Below are positions 51,339 through 60,541 of a stretch of 64,000 bases of DNA, one piece after another. Origin of the DNA: an uncultured Saprospiraceae bacterium (GTDB taxonomy: Bacteria; Bacteroidota; Bacteroidia; Chitinophagales; Saprospiraceae). The position numbers and the translations under genes are program-made. The stretch lies in the NCBI GenBank assembly GCA_937995755.1, contig CALKJD010000011.1, positions 1-64,000 of the forward strand, in the 5' to 3' direction. The notes under the pieces are model-generated. The model was not told the DNA's origin and made no database searches. It saw only the letters and a program-made list of their open reading frames with translations. How positions within the stretch are numbered: position 1 is the first letter of the stretch; every line of letters begins with the position of its first letter.

Positions 51339-53267
51339 ATGATCAATATCACACTTCCAGACGGAACAGTAAGACAGTATGATGCAGGATCATCAGCGAT
51401 GGATGTCGCTATGAGCATCAGTGAAGGACTAGCGAGAAATGTACTCTCAGCTACAGTAAATGGTGAAGTTTGGGATGCTACCAGACCTATTAACGAAGAT
51501 GCAAACCTTACGCTTCACACATGGAAGGATAAAGAAGGCAAATCCACATTCTGGCATTCATCAGCTCATATACTCGCAGAAGCTATAGAAGCATTATATC
51601 CAGGCACCAAATTTGGTTACGGTCCAGCAATAGATACTGGTTTTTACTACGATATCGACACTGGAGATAAAGCGCTTACACCAGACGACTTTAAGAAAAT
51701 AGAGGATAAATTCTTAGAACTAGCTCGTCAGAAAAACTCTTTTGAGCGAACAGAAGTCAGCAAAGCTGATGCCTTAGCCTATTTTACTGAGAAAGGTGAT
51801 GAGTATAAAATAGAAACGATCAACGAGCTAGAAGATGGTCAGATCACATTCTATAAGCAAGGAAATTTTACTGACCTGTGTAGAGGGCCACATATCCCCA
51901 ACACTTCACCGATCAAAGCTGTAAAGGTAATGAGTCTTGCAGGTGCCTATTGGAAAGGAGACGATACGCGACAGCAATTGACTAGAGTCTATGGAGTCAC
52001 ATTTCCTAAAGCAAAAGAACTAAAAGAATACTTACACCTCCTTGAAGAAGCTAAAAAGAGAGACCACAGAAAACTAGGTGCAGAACTTGAGTTATTTATG
52101 TTTTCTGAAAAGGTAGGAGCAGGATTACCTATATGGTTACCCAAAGGAACACAAATAAGAGAACGCCTACAAAACTTCCTCAAAGACGAACAAGAAAAGC
52201 GTGGATATCAAATGGTATCAACACCTCATATTGGACACAAAAACTTATATGTTACCTCAGGTCACTATGAGAAATATGGAGAAGATAGCTTCCAACCGAT
52301 CAAAACACCGAGAGAAGGAGAGGAGTTTTTATTAAAGCCAATGAACTGTCCTCATCACTGTGAGATATTTGCGCATAAGCCACACTCCTACAAAGAGTTG
52401 CCAATGCGAATTGCTGAGTTTGGTACTGTATATAGATACGAACAGTCAGGTGAATTACACGGTCTATCAAGAGTTAGGGGATTTACTCAAGATGATGCAC
52501 ACATATTCTGTATGCCTAGCCAACTCAAAGAAGAGTTTCTCAATGTATTAGATCTTACTAAGACTGTACTAAAGAAAATGGGCTTTGATGATTACACGGC
52601 TCAAATATCACTACGTGATCCAGAGACACCATCAAAATATATTGGATCAGATGAAAACTGGGAAGCAGCCGAAAGTGCAATCATTGAAGCGACTGCAGAA
52701 TCAGGACTTCAGACAGTCACTGCTCTTGGAGAAGCCGCTTTCTACGGTCCTAAGCTAGACTTTATGATCAAAGATGCCTTAGGTAGATCTTGGCAGTTAG
52801 GTACCATTCAAGTAGATTACAACCTACCGGAAAGGTTTGAGTTAGAATATACTGGATCAGATAATGCACCACATAGACCAGTGATGATTCACAGAGCACC
52901 TTTCGGATCTATGGAAAGATTTATGAGTATTCTGATAGAACACACTGCTGGTAAGTTTCCGTTATGGTTAACTCCTGATCAATTTGCATTATTACCTATA
53001 TCCGATAAGTACAATGCTCTTTGCGAAGAAATAAAACTAAAGCTAGCTAAACATGATATCCGTGGATATGTAGATTCTAGAGCAGAATCTATCGGCCGTA
53101 AGATCCGTGATACGGAAGTAAACAAGATACCTCTCATGATGATCGTAGGAGATAAAGAGGCTGAATCTAACACACTCTCTGTGCGTAAGCAAGGAGATGG
53201 TGATGTAGGTAGTATGACGGTAGAAGAATTTGTGACTTACTTCCAGGGTTTAGTAGACGCTGAATAA
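51339..53267 (+). CDS. thrS: Threonyl-tRNA synthetase
   Basis: Class II synthetase charging tRNA-Thr and editing Ser-tRNA-Thr. The 642 residues show the N-terminal TGS domain (1-60), the editing domain with its zinc-site [12 protein letters not shown] and later L-C-R-G-P-H-I-P motif, and the catalytic core. The core shows motif 2 [16 protein letters not shown][12 protein letters not shown] and motif 3 [20 protein letters not shown], with the C-terminal anticodon domain about 540-640. In many Bacteroidota thrS is followed by infC-rpmI-rplT; here a terminator follows and those genes are absent. Confidence 0.99.
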   Translation: MINITLPDGTVRQYDAGSSAMDVAMSISEGLARNVLSATVNGEVWDATRPINEDANLTLHTWKDKEGKSTFWHSSAHILAEAIEALYPGTKFGYGPAIDTGFYYDIDTGDKALTPDDFKKIEDKFLELARQKNSFERTEVSKADALAYFTEKGDEYKIETINELEDGQITFYKQGNFTDLCRGPHIPNTSPIKAVKVMSLAGAYWKGDDTRQQLTRVYGVTFPKAKELKEYLHLLEEAKKRDHRKLGAELELFMFSEKVGAGLPIWLPKGTQIRERLQNFLKDEQEKRGYQMVSTPHIGHKNLYVTSGHYEKYGEDSFQPIKTPREGEEFLLKPMNCPHHCEIFAHKPHSYKELPMRIAEFGTVYRYEQSGELHGLSRVRGFTQDDAHIFCMPSQLKEEFLNVLDLTKTVLKKMGFDDYTAQISLRDPETPSKYIGSDENWEAAESAIIEATAESGLQTVTALGEAAFYGPKLDFMIKDALGRSWQLGTIQVDYNLPERFELEYTGSDNAPHRPVMIHRAPFGSMERFMSILIEHTAGKFPLWLTPDQFALLPISDKYNALCEEIKLKLAKHDIRGYVDSRAESIGRKIRDTEVNKIPLMMIVGDKEAESNTLSVRKQGDGDVGSMTVEEFVTYFQGLVDAE

Positions 53268-53285
53268 TAAAGTCTTCTCAAAATT

Positions 53286-53325
53286 AAAATCGCTCTTCAC
53301 CTTAAAATGAAGGGCGATTTTTGTT
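53286..53325 (+). terminator. Rho-independent terminator of thrS
   Basis: Stem AAAATCGCTCTTCA / TGAAGGGCGATTTT (one wobble) with an 8-base loop, ending in a T-rich tail TTTTTGTTT; 20 bases after the stop codon. Confidence 0.88.
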
Positions 53326-53577
53326 TGAGCTATAACTAGCCTACTTCATATCAAATTTTGCAATGCGAAGAATGTTAACAAATCACACATGAGATTACTA
53401 AGATAACCATCAAAGCTTAGGGTTTTCCACTATATATCTATCCTTCTCTAATCTCTATATTTACACCACCAATCCCTAGGGAGTGATAAGAATACTTAAG
53501 CACTTACAATTATCTGTTTAAAGTAAAGCCTTATCACCCCATATCTAGAAGACATTAACAACATTTTAATAACGTTA

Positions 53578-53612
53578 TTTGCTTTCAATATTATCCAATT
53601 AATATATCTTTG
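53578..53612 (+). promoter_or_regulatory. Promoter of the Omp28-like T9SS gene (TTTG / TAtcTTTG)
   Basis: TTTG at 53578-53581 and TAtcTTTG at 53605-53612 are separated by 23 bases, within the range known for Bacteroidota primary-sigma promoters. Transcription would start near 53617, about 35 bases before the ATG. Confidence 0.55.
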
Positions 53613-53651
53613 CATCTGCACTATATTCTCAATATCAAGAAATTATACATT

Positions 53652-54689
53652 ATGAAAAAATTTACTTTATTATTAACAATGATGATCGCCATGCTCTCAA
53701 CCCAAGCGCAAGAGGTCAGTACTGATCAATGGACAATTGTAACAAAAACCAGTGCTACTTGGTGCAGCAATTGCGGATCATGGGGTTGGGATTTATTTAA
53801 AGATCTTATAGACGATAACCAAGACAAAAACGTAATTGTTTGGTCCTCACATAATAGTGGCGACCTAGATAACGAAGCTTCAATAGATATTAATAACGGT
53901 TGGGGGTCTGCAGGTCAACCACAATTTTTTGTGAGTAGTGATGACTTTAACGTAACGTCAAATAACACTCAATCTGCTAGAACACAAATTAACAGTTATA
54001 TAGATGCACTTTTAGGGTTTAGCGCTTTGGCTGGAGTTGGTGTAGATGCTACTTATGACGGACAGACACTTAGTGTAACTGGTAAAGCTGAATTTTTCAC
54101 AGGATTGGAAGATGGAAATTATCATTTAGCTTTCTACCTCTTAAAAGATCATGTAGAAGCCAACCAAGCATCTGTAGGTGCTAACGCAGACCATAGATTC
54201 GTATTGACAGATAAAATAACGGAATCGTCATTCGGTGATCAAATAGTACAAGGTGCCGTAGCATCAGGGGCCACTTACACAGTAGAGGCTTCTAAAGAAA
54301 TAGCAGATGTCGATTTAGAAAATGATGAAGTGATCGCAATTCTATGGAATCTTAGAAACGATGGTGTCTATGCCTTCTTTAATGCCAATAGAAATCAGAT
54401 TACTGACGCGGCGACTTCTGCAGCAGTAGATATTACTGGTATATCAGATATTACGACAAGACAAACTGAAGACCAAGTAATAGTTGATATCACTACAAAT
54501 CAGAACCTTGGTGAAATCAAGTCAAGATTAGTCAGTGTAACTGGTCAAATAATAAAAACTGAATCTGTCCAAGCAATCAATGGAAAGAATCAAGTCAGAT
54601 TTAACACAAATAATCTAACTGCTGGAACTTACTTCATTCAGATGTCTGTAAACGGTAAAATACATACAGAAAAAGTAATTGTACTGTAA
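53652..54689 (+). CDS. Thioredoxin-fold (Omp28-like) exported protein with T9SS type A tail
   Basis: A 345-residue protein: signal peptide MKKFTLLLTMMIAMLSTQAQ, a thioredoxin-like domain with active-site W-C-S-N-C-G-S-W (about 37-44), an Omp28-like beta domain (about 110-260: N-Y-H-L-A-F-Y-L-L-K-D-H, D-H-R-F-V-L-T-D-K) and a C-terminal sorting domain (about 270-345, ending EKVIVL). The CxxC suggests a thiol-disulphide or metal role at the surface; the substrate is unknown. The frame can be opened from 53610, but M15 at 53652 starts a perfect signal peptide. Monocistronic, with its own promoter and terminator. Confidence 0.85.
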   Translation: MKKFTLLLTMMIAMLSTQAQEVSTDQWTIVTKTSATWCSNCGSWGWDLFKDLIDDNQDKNVIVWSSHNSGDLDNEASIDINNGWGSAGQPQFFVSSDDFNVTSNNTQSARTQINSYIDALLGFSALAGVGVDATYDGQTLSVTGKAEFFTGLEDGNYHLAFYLLKDHVEANQASVGANADHRFVLTDKITESSFGDQIVQGAVASGATYTVEASKEIADVDLENDEVIAILWNLRNDGVYAFFNANRNQITDAATSAAVDITGISDITTRQTEDQVIVDITTNQNLGEIKSRLVSVTGQIIKTESVQAINGKNQVRFNTNNLTAGTYFIQMSVNGKIHTEKVIVL

Positions 54690-54737
54690 AATAAAAGTTA
54701 CCCCTTTTAGGTATACTGACTCTAAGTGAGTGTATCG

Positions 54738-54775
54738 AAAAAGCTCAAGCAAATTAATTTGTTTGAGCTTTTTTT
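54738..54775 (+). terminator. Rho-independent terminator of the Omp28-like T9SS gene
   Basis: Stem AAAAAGCTCAAGCAAA / TTTGTTTGAGCTTTTT with an inner AATT loop and a long T run; 48 bases after the stop codon. Confidence 0.92.
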
Positions 54776-54812
54776 ATGTGACATTAGTTACACTATTCAA
54801 TGAGCTCTTTCA

Positions 54813-54843
54813 TTGTGTTTACCAAGTATAGCCTCTATCTTTG
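54813..54843 (+). promoter_or_regulatory. Promoter of the cydAB operon (TTG / TAtcTTTG)
   Basis: TTG at 54813-54815 and TAtcTTTG at 54836-54843 are 20 bases apart, a good Bacteroidota promoter. The leader before the cydA ATG would be about 30 bases. Confidence 0.55.
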
Positions 54844-54877
54844 CTAAACAAAATACTCATCTAGTTAACTTGGTTCT

Positions 54878-56209
54878 ATGGAGGATATGATTTTATATGA
54901 TAGGTTGCAGTTTGCGTTCACTATCACTTTCCATTATATATTCCCACAATTAACTATGGGACTATCACTGATTATTGTCTATTTCAAAGGACAATTTCTT
55001 CGCACGCAAATAGAAAAATATAATGATGCTGCTAAATTCTTTATGAAGATATTTGCAGTGAATTTCACTATGGGCGTTATTACTGGGATACCAATGGAAT
55101 TTCAGTTTGGTACGAACTGGGCAAAATTTTCTGAGCTTACTGGAGGCATTATAGGACAGACACTTGCTATGGAGGGTTTGTTCTCTTTTTTTCTAGAGTC
55201 TTCATTTCTGGTACTCTTTATTTTTGGTGAAAAATTAATGGGTCCTAAGCTCCATTTTTTAACCGCCTTCTTAGTGTTTCTTGGTTCTTGGGCAAGTGGA
55301 TATTTTATATTAGCTACTAATGCTTGGATGCAACATCCTGTTGGATATGAGATTCTAGAAAATGGAAAATATGTATTAAAAAATTTCTCTGCTTTGTTTA
55401 GCAACCCTTGGTTATTACCTGCATTCCTTCACAATCAGATGGCCTCTCTAGTTACTTCTTCCTTTGTAGTTGCAAGTATTGGCGCTTTCTATCTACTCAA
55501 TAAGTCACATCTTGAATTCGGTAAACTCTTTCTAAAAACAGGAGTTGTTTTTGGGTTGGTGTCTAGCTTACTCGTGGCCTTTCCTACAGGAGATTGGAAT
55601 GCCAAAAATGTAGCCAAATATCAGCCTGCCGCGTTTGCCGCGATGGAAGGTATTTTCGAAACTGAACATGCTGGTTCTGAAATAGTCTTGATTGGTCAAC
55701 CGAATATGGTAGAGAAAAAACTAGACAACAAAATCGCAGTTCCCAATGTGCTTAGTTTTTTAACCTATCAGGATTGGAACAAACAAATTCTTGGAATGGA
55801 TAGATTTCCAGAAGAGGAGCTACCTACGAATGTTCCTGGACTTTACTATTCATATCATATTATGGTAGGTCTAGGTACTATATTTATTGGGGTGATGGCT
55901 TTGGCATTTTTCTTCCTTTTAAGAAAAAAGTTATTTCACATACGACCTTTACTTTGGGGCATCATGGTTTTAGCACCATTCGCTTACATTGCAAACATTA
56001 CAGGATGGTACGTTGCCGAATTAGGTAGACAGCCTTACCTAGTGTATGGGCTATTACAAACCAGTGAAGGTGTCTCTCCTACCGTTTCATCCGGAAACAC
56101 CTTATTCACATTACTAGGGTTTATTGGACTTTATATCTTACTAGGGATTCTGTTTTTAGTTCTTGTAGGAAAAACAATTTACAAAGGACCTGTTGTTCAA
56201 AATCATTAG
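54878..56209 (+). CDS. cydA: Cytochrome bd-type quinol oxidase subunit I
   Basis: Haem-bearing subunit of the high-affinity terminal oxidase that reduces O2 to water with quinol. The 443 residues give about nine membrane segments and keep the haem region RLQFAFTITFHYIFPQLTMG with its His, E-rich segment L-F-S-F-F-L-E-S-S-F, the HNQMASLVTSSFV site, and Y-Y-S-Y-H-I-M-V-G-L-G. The quinol loop (about 245-320) is short, as in CIO-type (cyanide-insensitive) oxidases rather than E. coli CydA. The GRQPW motif reads GRQPY. It is followed after 3 bases by cydB. Confidence 0.96.
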   Translation: MEDMILYDRLQFAFTITFHYIFPQLTMGLSLIIVYFKGQFLRTQIEKYNDAAKFFMKIFAVNFTMGVITGIPMEFQFGTNWAKFSELTGGIIGQTLAMEGLFSFFLESSFLVLFIFGEKLMGPKLHFLTAFLVFLGSWASGYFILATNAWMQHPVGYEILENGKYVLKNFSALFSNPWLLPAFLHNQMASLVTSSFVVASIGAFYLLNKSHLEFGKLFLKTGVVFGLVSSLLVAFPTGDWNAKNVAKYQPAAFAAMEGIFETEHAGSEIVLIGQPNMVEKKLDNKIAVPNVLSFLTYQDWNKQILGMDRFPEEELPTNVPGLYYSYHIMVGLGTIFIGVMALAFFFLLRKKLFHIRPLLWGIMVLAPFAYIANITGWYVAELGRQPYLVYGLLQTSEGVSPTVSSGNTLFTLLGFIGLYILLGILFLVLVGKTIYKGPVVQNH

Positions 56210-56212
56210 ATC

Positions 56213-57286
56213 ATGGAAATATTTTGGTATATAACTATTGCTGTTATTTTGGCAATGTTCTTCATTTTAGATGGCTATGATTTTGGTGCAGGAATCATTC
56301 ATTTATTTTTTGCAAAGACAGAAAAAGACAAAGAGGTAATCGCTAAGTCCGCTGGATTATTTTGGGACTCCAATGAAGTTTGGTTAGTAGCAGGAGGAGG
56401 TATGCTTTTTATGGCATTCCCAACATTTTATGCCTCTGTATTTAGTGGCTTCTATTTACCACTAATCATTGTACTTTGGCTTATTATGTTGAGAGCTATA
56501 GGTCTAGAGTTTCGCAATCAATTCCAATTTCCTATGTGGAAAGATATTTGGGATCGATCTTTTGGCGTTTCAAGTTTATTACTTGCATTGTTTTTTGGAA
56601 TTGCATTAGGAAATATTGTCCGAGGTGTCAACTTGGGAGGTGTAATAAAAGGTACCTCACTATATGAAAGTCAATACTTCTTCTTACCCCTTTGGGATAG
56701 CAGTTTTAGTCCTATGTGCGAATCTCCTGGAGTCATCGATTGGTTTACGATTATCATAGGTTTTATTTCCGTGATCACTTTAGCCATTCATGGTGCTAAT
56801 TGGATTATCCTTAAAACCAACTCTTCTATCAATCTAAACTTGAAGTCTCTTATATTTAAATTGAATATCGCTTTAACCATCTTAACTATTGTTTCCTTAT
56901 CGGTATGGAAAAATATTAACCCGGAGGCGTTAGATAATTTTTTAGAGAAGCCCTTTTTCATCATTTTTCCTATTCTCTATTTCTCTGGAATAATTGGATT
57001 GTTTTTTATAAAAAAGATTAAAAATGACCTAGTCCCATTTCTGCTTTCTTCATTACTTATTCTAGGCGGTATTACTTCGTCTTTAGCATCCCTGTTTCCT
57101 GTCATTCTACCATCTACTAACGATGTAAATGAATCATTAACGATTTATAATACTACCACATCCGAGTATGGATTATCTGTTGCTCTTAATTGGGTCGTAG
57201 TAGGTTTGATTCTTTTAGTTATATACTTTATAGTACAAAAGAGAATGATGTCAGGAAAAATAGATGATATGGATTATGGTCATTAA
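56213..57286 (+). CDS. cydB: Cytochrome bd-type quinol oxidase subunit II
   Basis: Membrane partner of CydA. The 357 residues have about eight to nine membrane segments, with the family N-terminus MFFILDGYDFGAGIIHLFF, F-W-D-S-N-E-V-W-L-V-A-G-G-G-M-L-F-M-A-F-P and E-F-R-N-Q-F at residue about 99, and the C-terminal G-L-I-L-L-V-I-Y-F segment. It starts 3 bases after cydA and is followed after 22 bases by a membrane-protein gene. No cydX-like short frame was recognised in the operon. Confidence 0.95.
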   Translation: MEIFWYITIAVILAMFFILDGYDFGAGIIHLFFAKTEKDKEVIAKSAGLFWDSNEVWLVAGGGMLFMAFPTFYASVFSGFYLPLIIVLWLIMLRAIGLEFRNQFQFPMWKDIWDRSFGVSSLLLALFFGIALGNIVRGVNLGGVIKGTSLYESQYFFLPLWDSSFSPMCESPGVIDWFTIIIGFISVITLAIHGANWIILKTNSSINLNLKSLIFKLNIALTILTIVSLSVWKNINPEALDNFLEKPFFIIFPILYFSGIIGLFFIKKIKNDLVPFLLSSLLILGGITSSLASLFPVILPSTNDVNESLTIYNTTTSEYGLSVALNWVVVGLILLVIYFIVQKRMMSGKIDDMDYGH

Positions 57287-57308
57287 TGTCTAAACGTAAA
57301 ATTCATAC

Positions 57309-57902
57309 ATGACAGAATCATTAATTTCTTTAATAAGTATTGTCATTGGATTATTGGGATCTCACTTGACCGCTTACTCTATTCCAAAGTACTCTTATGG
57401 CTTTGTGGGGAATACTATCGCTGGTGTCTTTGGTAGTATTTTCATTATCAAATCTTTAGGTAGATTAGGTTTTGATCCAATTTCTATAATGGATGCAGGA
57501 AGTACCAATTGGTCCTTATGTATTCTTAACTTTGTGGTATCATTTATTGGGGGAGGCCTATCTCTATTATTTATAAAGAAGCTTCAAAATAGATTAGAGT
57601 CGAAAGAAAAATTTAATATGAATTCAATTAATACATTTAGAGTAATAAGCTTCTTAGAAGGATTGTCATATATCCTTTTATTGTTTATAGCAGTACCTCT
57701 CAAGTACTTAGCAGATCAAGGTAGTATGGTCAAACTCTTAGGAATGCCACATGGAATATTATTTATTACATACATAATATTGGCTCTCATAATTAGAGCT
57801 AAAATGAAATGGAATATCCAAACCACGCTGCTTGTATTAGTAGCTTCATTACTTCCGTTCGGTACATTTTATATCGACCGAAAGTTCTTTAGTCATAAAT
57901 AA
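57309..57902 (+). CDS. Membrane protein: YeaQ-like N-terminal half fused to DUF3817
   Basis: A 197-residue integral membrane protein of two parts. Residues about 5-92 have three hydrophobic segments with the glycine-rich pattern IVIGLLGSHLTAY, GFVGNTIAGVFGSIFIIKSL and FVVSFIGGGLSLLFIK, reminiscent of GlsB/YeaQ/YmgE proteins. Residues about 105-195 match DUF3817: N-T-F-R-V-I-S-F-L-E-G-L-S-Y-I-L-L-L, PLKYLADQGSMVKLLGMPHG, then L-P-F-G-T-F-Y-I-D. It starts 22 bases after cydB on the same strand, so it is probably co-expressed with the oxidase. Function unknown. It is convergent with the next gene, with 6 bases between. Confidence 0.7.
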   Translation: MTESLISLISIVIGLLGSHLTAYSIPKYSYGFVGNTIAGVFGSIFIIKSLGRLGFDPISIMDAGSTNWSLCILNFVVSFIGGGLSLLFIKKLQNRLESKEKFNMNSINTFRVISFLEGLSYILLLFIAVPLKYLADQGSMVKLLGMPHGILFITYIILALIIRAKMKWNIQTTLLVLVASLLPFGTFYIDRKFFSHK

Positions 57903-57908
57903 ACACAT

Positions 57909-58271
57909 CTATTCAACGTATGCCTTACGCCTTACGATAGCATACTTCCCATCTCCTATATCAATATAGCCTTGATCATAGCAGAAATAGTATACCTTCC
58001 CTGCTTTGGTTTCATACAGGTTAGTAAAATAGCTAAATTTAAACCCCTTATCTAATAGCTCAGTCTTAGTTGTTTTTGCTTTACCGTTGGGATTAAGCAT
58101 AGCTAGTATTCTCCTATTTTTACGAAGCATATTATTTACATTACGCATAAAATTGGTCGAATCTCTATTGTTTTCGTTGTGGTGGGCGGTCCTGCATTGG
58201 TCCGAGCAAAACCTTTTGTCCGCTCTACCATGGAACTTATCTCCGCATACCGCGCATTTCTTTTGTGTCAT
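57909..58271 (-). CDS. Small zinc-ribbon protein of unknown function
   Basis: A 120-residue protein with a Cys4/His zinc site at the N-terminus: C-A-V-C-G then F-C-S-D-Q-C-R-T-A-H-H-N (cysteines about 6, 9, 22, 26). A basic helix follows (M-R-N-V-N-N-M-L-R-K-N-R-R-I) and a beta-rich C-terminal part (FKFSYFTNLYETKAGK, YYFCYDQGYIDIG). Similar short proteins occur in Bacteroidota, but no function is known to me; the basic helix next to a zinc ribbon makes nucleic-acid binding plausible. It diverges from recX. Confidence 0.75.
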   Translation of the reverse strand: MTQKKCAVCGDKFHGRADKRFCSDQCRTAHHNENNRDSTNFMRNVNNMLRKNRRILAMLNPNGKAKTTKTELLDKGFKFSYFTNLYETKAGKVYYFCYDQGYIDIGDGKYAIVRRKAYVE

Positions 58272-58339
58272 AGCATTCTCGTTTGTATACGTTTACAAAT
58301 TACGGAATTATATTGAGCTATATAAAAAGTCCATCAGAA

Positions 58340-58368
58340 TTGAACATCTTTGATCCTAATTACCTTTA
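58340..58368 (+). promoter_or_regulatory. Candidate promoter of recX (TTG / TAccTTTA)
   Basis: TTG at 58340-58342 and TAccTTTA (one mismatch at the last position) at 58361-58368 are 18 bases apart. The ATG at 58377 is only 8 bases beyond, so the leader would be 2-5 bases. Confidence 0.4.
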
Positions 58369-58376
58369 CACCATAT

Positions 58377-58865
58377 ATGTCTATTTATAAGTATTACTCT
58401 AAAGATGACGCACTGAAAGTGCTGCAGAAGTACTGTGTATACCAAGATCGGTGTCATAGTGAAGTGCGGACGCGATTGCTCAAGCTTAAAATATATGGTG
58501 ACGATCTCGAAGATATTATCGTAGATCTCATCGAAGATGATTTTCTCAACGAGGAACGATTTGCTAGGGCTTTCGTCAGAGGCAAATACCGAATGAAGTC
58601 TTGGGGAAGGTATAAGATCGAGAGAGCGCTAAAAGAAAAGCGAGTATCAGAATATTGTATTCGCAAAGGAATGGAAGAAATCTTAGAAGAAGAATATCTG
58701 GAAAATTTAGAACGAATGCTTCGTAAGAGAATAGATATCAGACCCTCTTCTAACGAGCGAATGCTAAGTATGGAGTTGATGAAATTCGCTCAGTCTAAAG
58801 GCTACTTTTATGAAGAAGCTAAAGGTATCGTGGGTGCATTAGCAAGAGAACGATATAAAAAATAA
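58377..58865 (+). CDS. recX: Regulatory protein RecX
   Basis: Binds RecA filaments and limits their recombination activity. The 162 residues are three-helix repeats of the RecX fold: SKDDALKVLQKYCVYQDRCH, then EVRTRLLKLKIYGDD, I-V-D-L-I-E-D-D-F-L-N-E-E-R-F-A-R-A-F-V-R-G-K, and W-G-R-Y-K-I-E-R-A-L-K-E-K-R-V. The frame can be opened at a TTG at 58350, but the ATG at 58377 fits the family N-terminus. recA is 36 kb away on the same strand. Convergent with yifB, with 14 bases between. Confidence 0.9.
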   Translation: MSIYKYYSKDDALKVLQKYCVYQDRCHSEVRTRLLKLKIYGDDLEDIIVDLIEDDFLNEERFARAFVRGKYRMKSWGRYKIERALKEKRVSEYCIRKGMEEILEEEYLENLERMLRKRIDIRPSSNERMLSMELMKFAQSKGYFYEEAKGIVGALARERYKK

Positions 58866-58879
58866 CAACTCAAATCTGA

Positions 58880-60436
58880 TCAACCGCTCCAACCTTCTCT
58901 ATCTAAACTTCTATACTGTATAGCTTCCGCAAGGTGCTCTATTTTGATATCCTCGCTACCAGCAAGATCTGCTGCTGTGCGTGCTACCTTCAATATACGA
59001 TCATACGCTCTAGCGGATAACTGCAATTTGGTCATAGCTGTCTTTAATAACGTAACACCCGCAGTACTGAGTGAACATACATCTCTTACCATTCGGCTAG
59101 GCATCTGTGCATTACAATGTACCTCTTCGTACTCTTCAAAGCGCTTTTGCTGTATCTCTCTTGCTCTTATTACTCTCTTGGTAATATCTTCACTGGATTC
59201 ACTTTTATATTCATGACTCGCTAGTTCCTCATAAGATACAGGAGTCACTTCTACGTGTAAATCTATACGATCCAGTAAAGGGCCTGATATTTTATTAAGA
59301 TACCTCTTTACTATTCCAGGACCACAAGCACAGTCTTTTTCTGGATGATTATAATATCCGCAAGGACATGGGTTCATACTCGCTACTAGCATGAAGCTCG
59401 CTGGATAATCTACCGATATCCTCGCTCTAGAGATAGTCACCCTTCGCTCCTCCATTGGCTGACGCAGTACCTCTAGTACAGATCTTTTAAACTCTGGTAA
59501 CTCATCCAAAAACAATACACCGTTATGCGCTAATGAAATCTCTCCTGGATTAGGGTTAGAACCTCCTCCCACTAAAGCTACGTCACTTATCGTATGATGC
59601 GGCGATCGAAATGGTCGCTCTGAAATCAAAGAAGCGTTACTTCCTAACTGACCAGCGACACTATGTATTTTAGTAGTATCCAATGCCTCGGTCAAAGATA
59701 GTGGCGGTAGTATCGTTGGTAATCTTCGAGCTAGCATAGTCTTACCGGCACCAGGCGGTCCAATCAAGATTACATTGTGTCCTCCTGCAGCAGATATTTC
59801 TAATGCTCGCTTGATATTCTCTTGGCCCTTTACATCATTAAAGTCTACACTATACTTTTCCTTATTCTCCTTAAACAATTCCCTTGTATTGTGTTCTTCA
59901 GCTTTGAGATCTAAGCTGCCATCTAAAAAAGCAACTGCTTCTCTAAGATTTTGTATACCATATACTTCTAGATTGTCGACTATAGCCGCTTCTGACGCAT
60001 TTTCTCTAGGCAGTATTATTCCTTTATAGCCTTCTCTTCTTGCCTGTATTGCTATGGGTAGTGCTCCTTTTATTGGGCGTAAGTCGCCATCTAGTGCTAG
60101 TTCTCCCATTATCAGATAATCTGCTAGCTTCTCATCGGAGATCTGCTTCGTAGCTCCTAGTATACCAATAGCTATAGGCAAATCATACGCTGACCCTTCT
60201 TTCCTTATGTCTGCAGGAGCCATATTGACAATGAGTTTGAGCCTTGGCAATTTGTATGATATGTTTTTTATCGCCGCTTCTATTCTAGAAAAACCCTCCT
60301 TTACCGCATTGTCGGGTAGTCCTACGAGATGATAAAACTGTTTGCCTGCCATTACTGTGCCACCAGCATTTACTTCTACTGTGATCGTCTGTGCCTCTAC
60401 ACCTTGTACTGCACTTGCATATGTTTTTACGAGCAT
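58880..60436 (-). CDS. yifB: YifB/ComM family Mg-chelatase-like AAA+ ATPase
   Basis: Helicase-like AAA+ protein; in its relatives (ComM) it promotes branch migration during natural transformation. The 518 residues start with a Lon-protease-like S5 fold domain (about 1-180). The AAA+ module follows with Walker [11 protein letters not shown] (226-235), Walker [11 protein letters not shown], a Cys-rich insert [19 protein letters not shown] and sensor [10 protein letters not shown]. The C-terminal Mg_chelatase_C domain has [23 protein letters not shown] at 60436 gives the family N-terminus [16 protein letters not shown]. No competence genes are nearby. Confidence 0.95.
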   Translation of the reverse strand: MLVKTYASAVQGVEAQTITVEVNAGGTVMAGKQFYHLVGLPDNAVKEGFSRIEAAIKNISYKLPRLKLIVNMAPADIRKEGSAYDLPIAIGILGATKQISDEKLADYLIMGELALDGDLRPIKGALPIAIQARREGYKGIILPRENASEAAIVDNLEVYGIQNLREAVAFLDGSLDLKAEEHNTRELFKENKEKYSVDFNDVKGQENIKRALEISAAGGHNVILIGPPGAGKTMLARRLPTILPPLSLTEALDTTKIHSVAGQLGSNASLISERPFRSPHHTISDVALVGGGSNPNPGEISLAHNGVLFLDELPEFKRSVLEVLRQPMEERRVTISRARISVDYPASFMLVASMNPCPCGYYNHPEKDCACGPGIVKRYLNKISGPLLDRIDLHVEVTPVSYEELASHEYKSESSEDITKRVIRAREIQQKRFEEYEEVHCNAQMPSRMVRDVCSLSTAGVTLLKTAMTKLQLSARAYDRILKVARTAADLAGSEDIKIEHLAEAIQYRSLDREGWSG

Positions 60437-60510
60437 ACTTTTATCTTAATTCCATTCTATATGATTGCTAAAATACAATAATATCTCTGCACAGACTTAG
60501 ACTTTTACAA

Positions 60511-60537
60511 TTGACAATTTCAATATGTCTATCTTTG
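60511..60537 (+). promoter_or_regulatory. Candidate leaderless promoter (TTG / TAtcTTTG) of the lipoprotein gene at 60542
   Basis: TTG at 60511-60513 and TAtcTTTG at 60530-60537 are 16 bases apart. The expected start point (60541-60544) coincides with the ATG at 60542. Confidence 0.45.
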
Positions 60538-60541
60538 TCAA

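Larger units (their letters stand above)
53268..53651. other. Intergenic region between thrS and the Omp28-like T9SS gene
   Basis: These 384 bases hold the thrS terminator (53286-53325), an inverted repeat GGGAGTGATAAG (53479-53490) / CTTATCACCCC (53530-53540), and a promoter with both elements (53578-53612) before the next gene. Confidence 0.55.
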
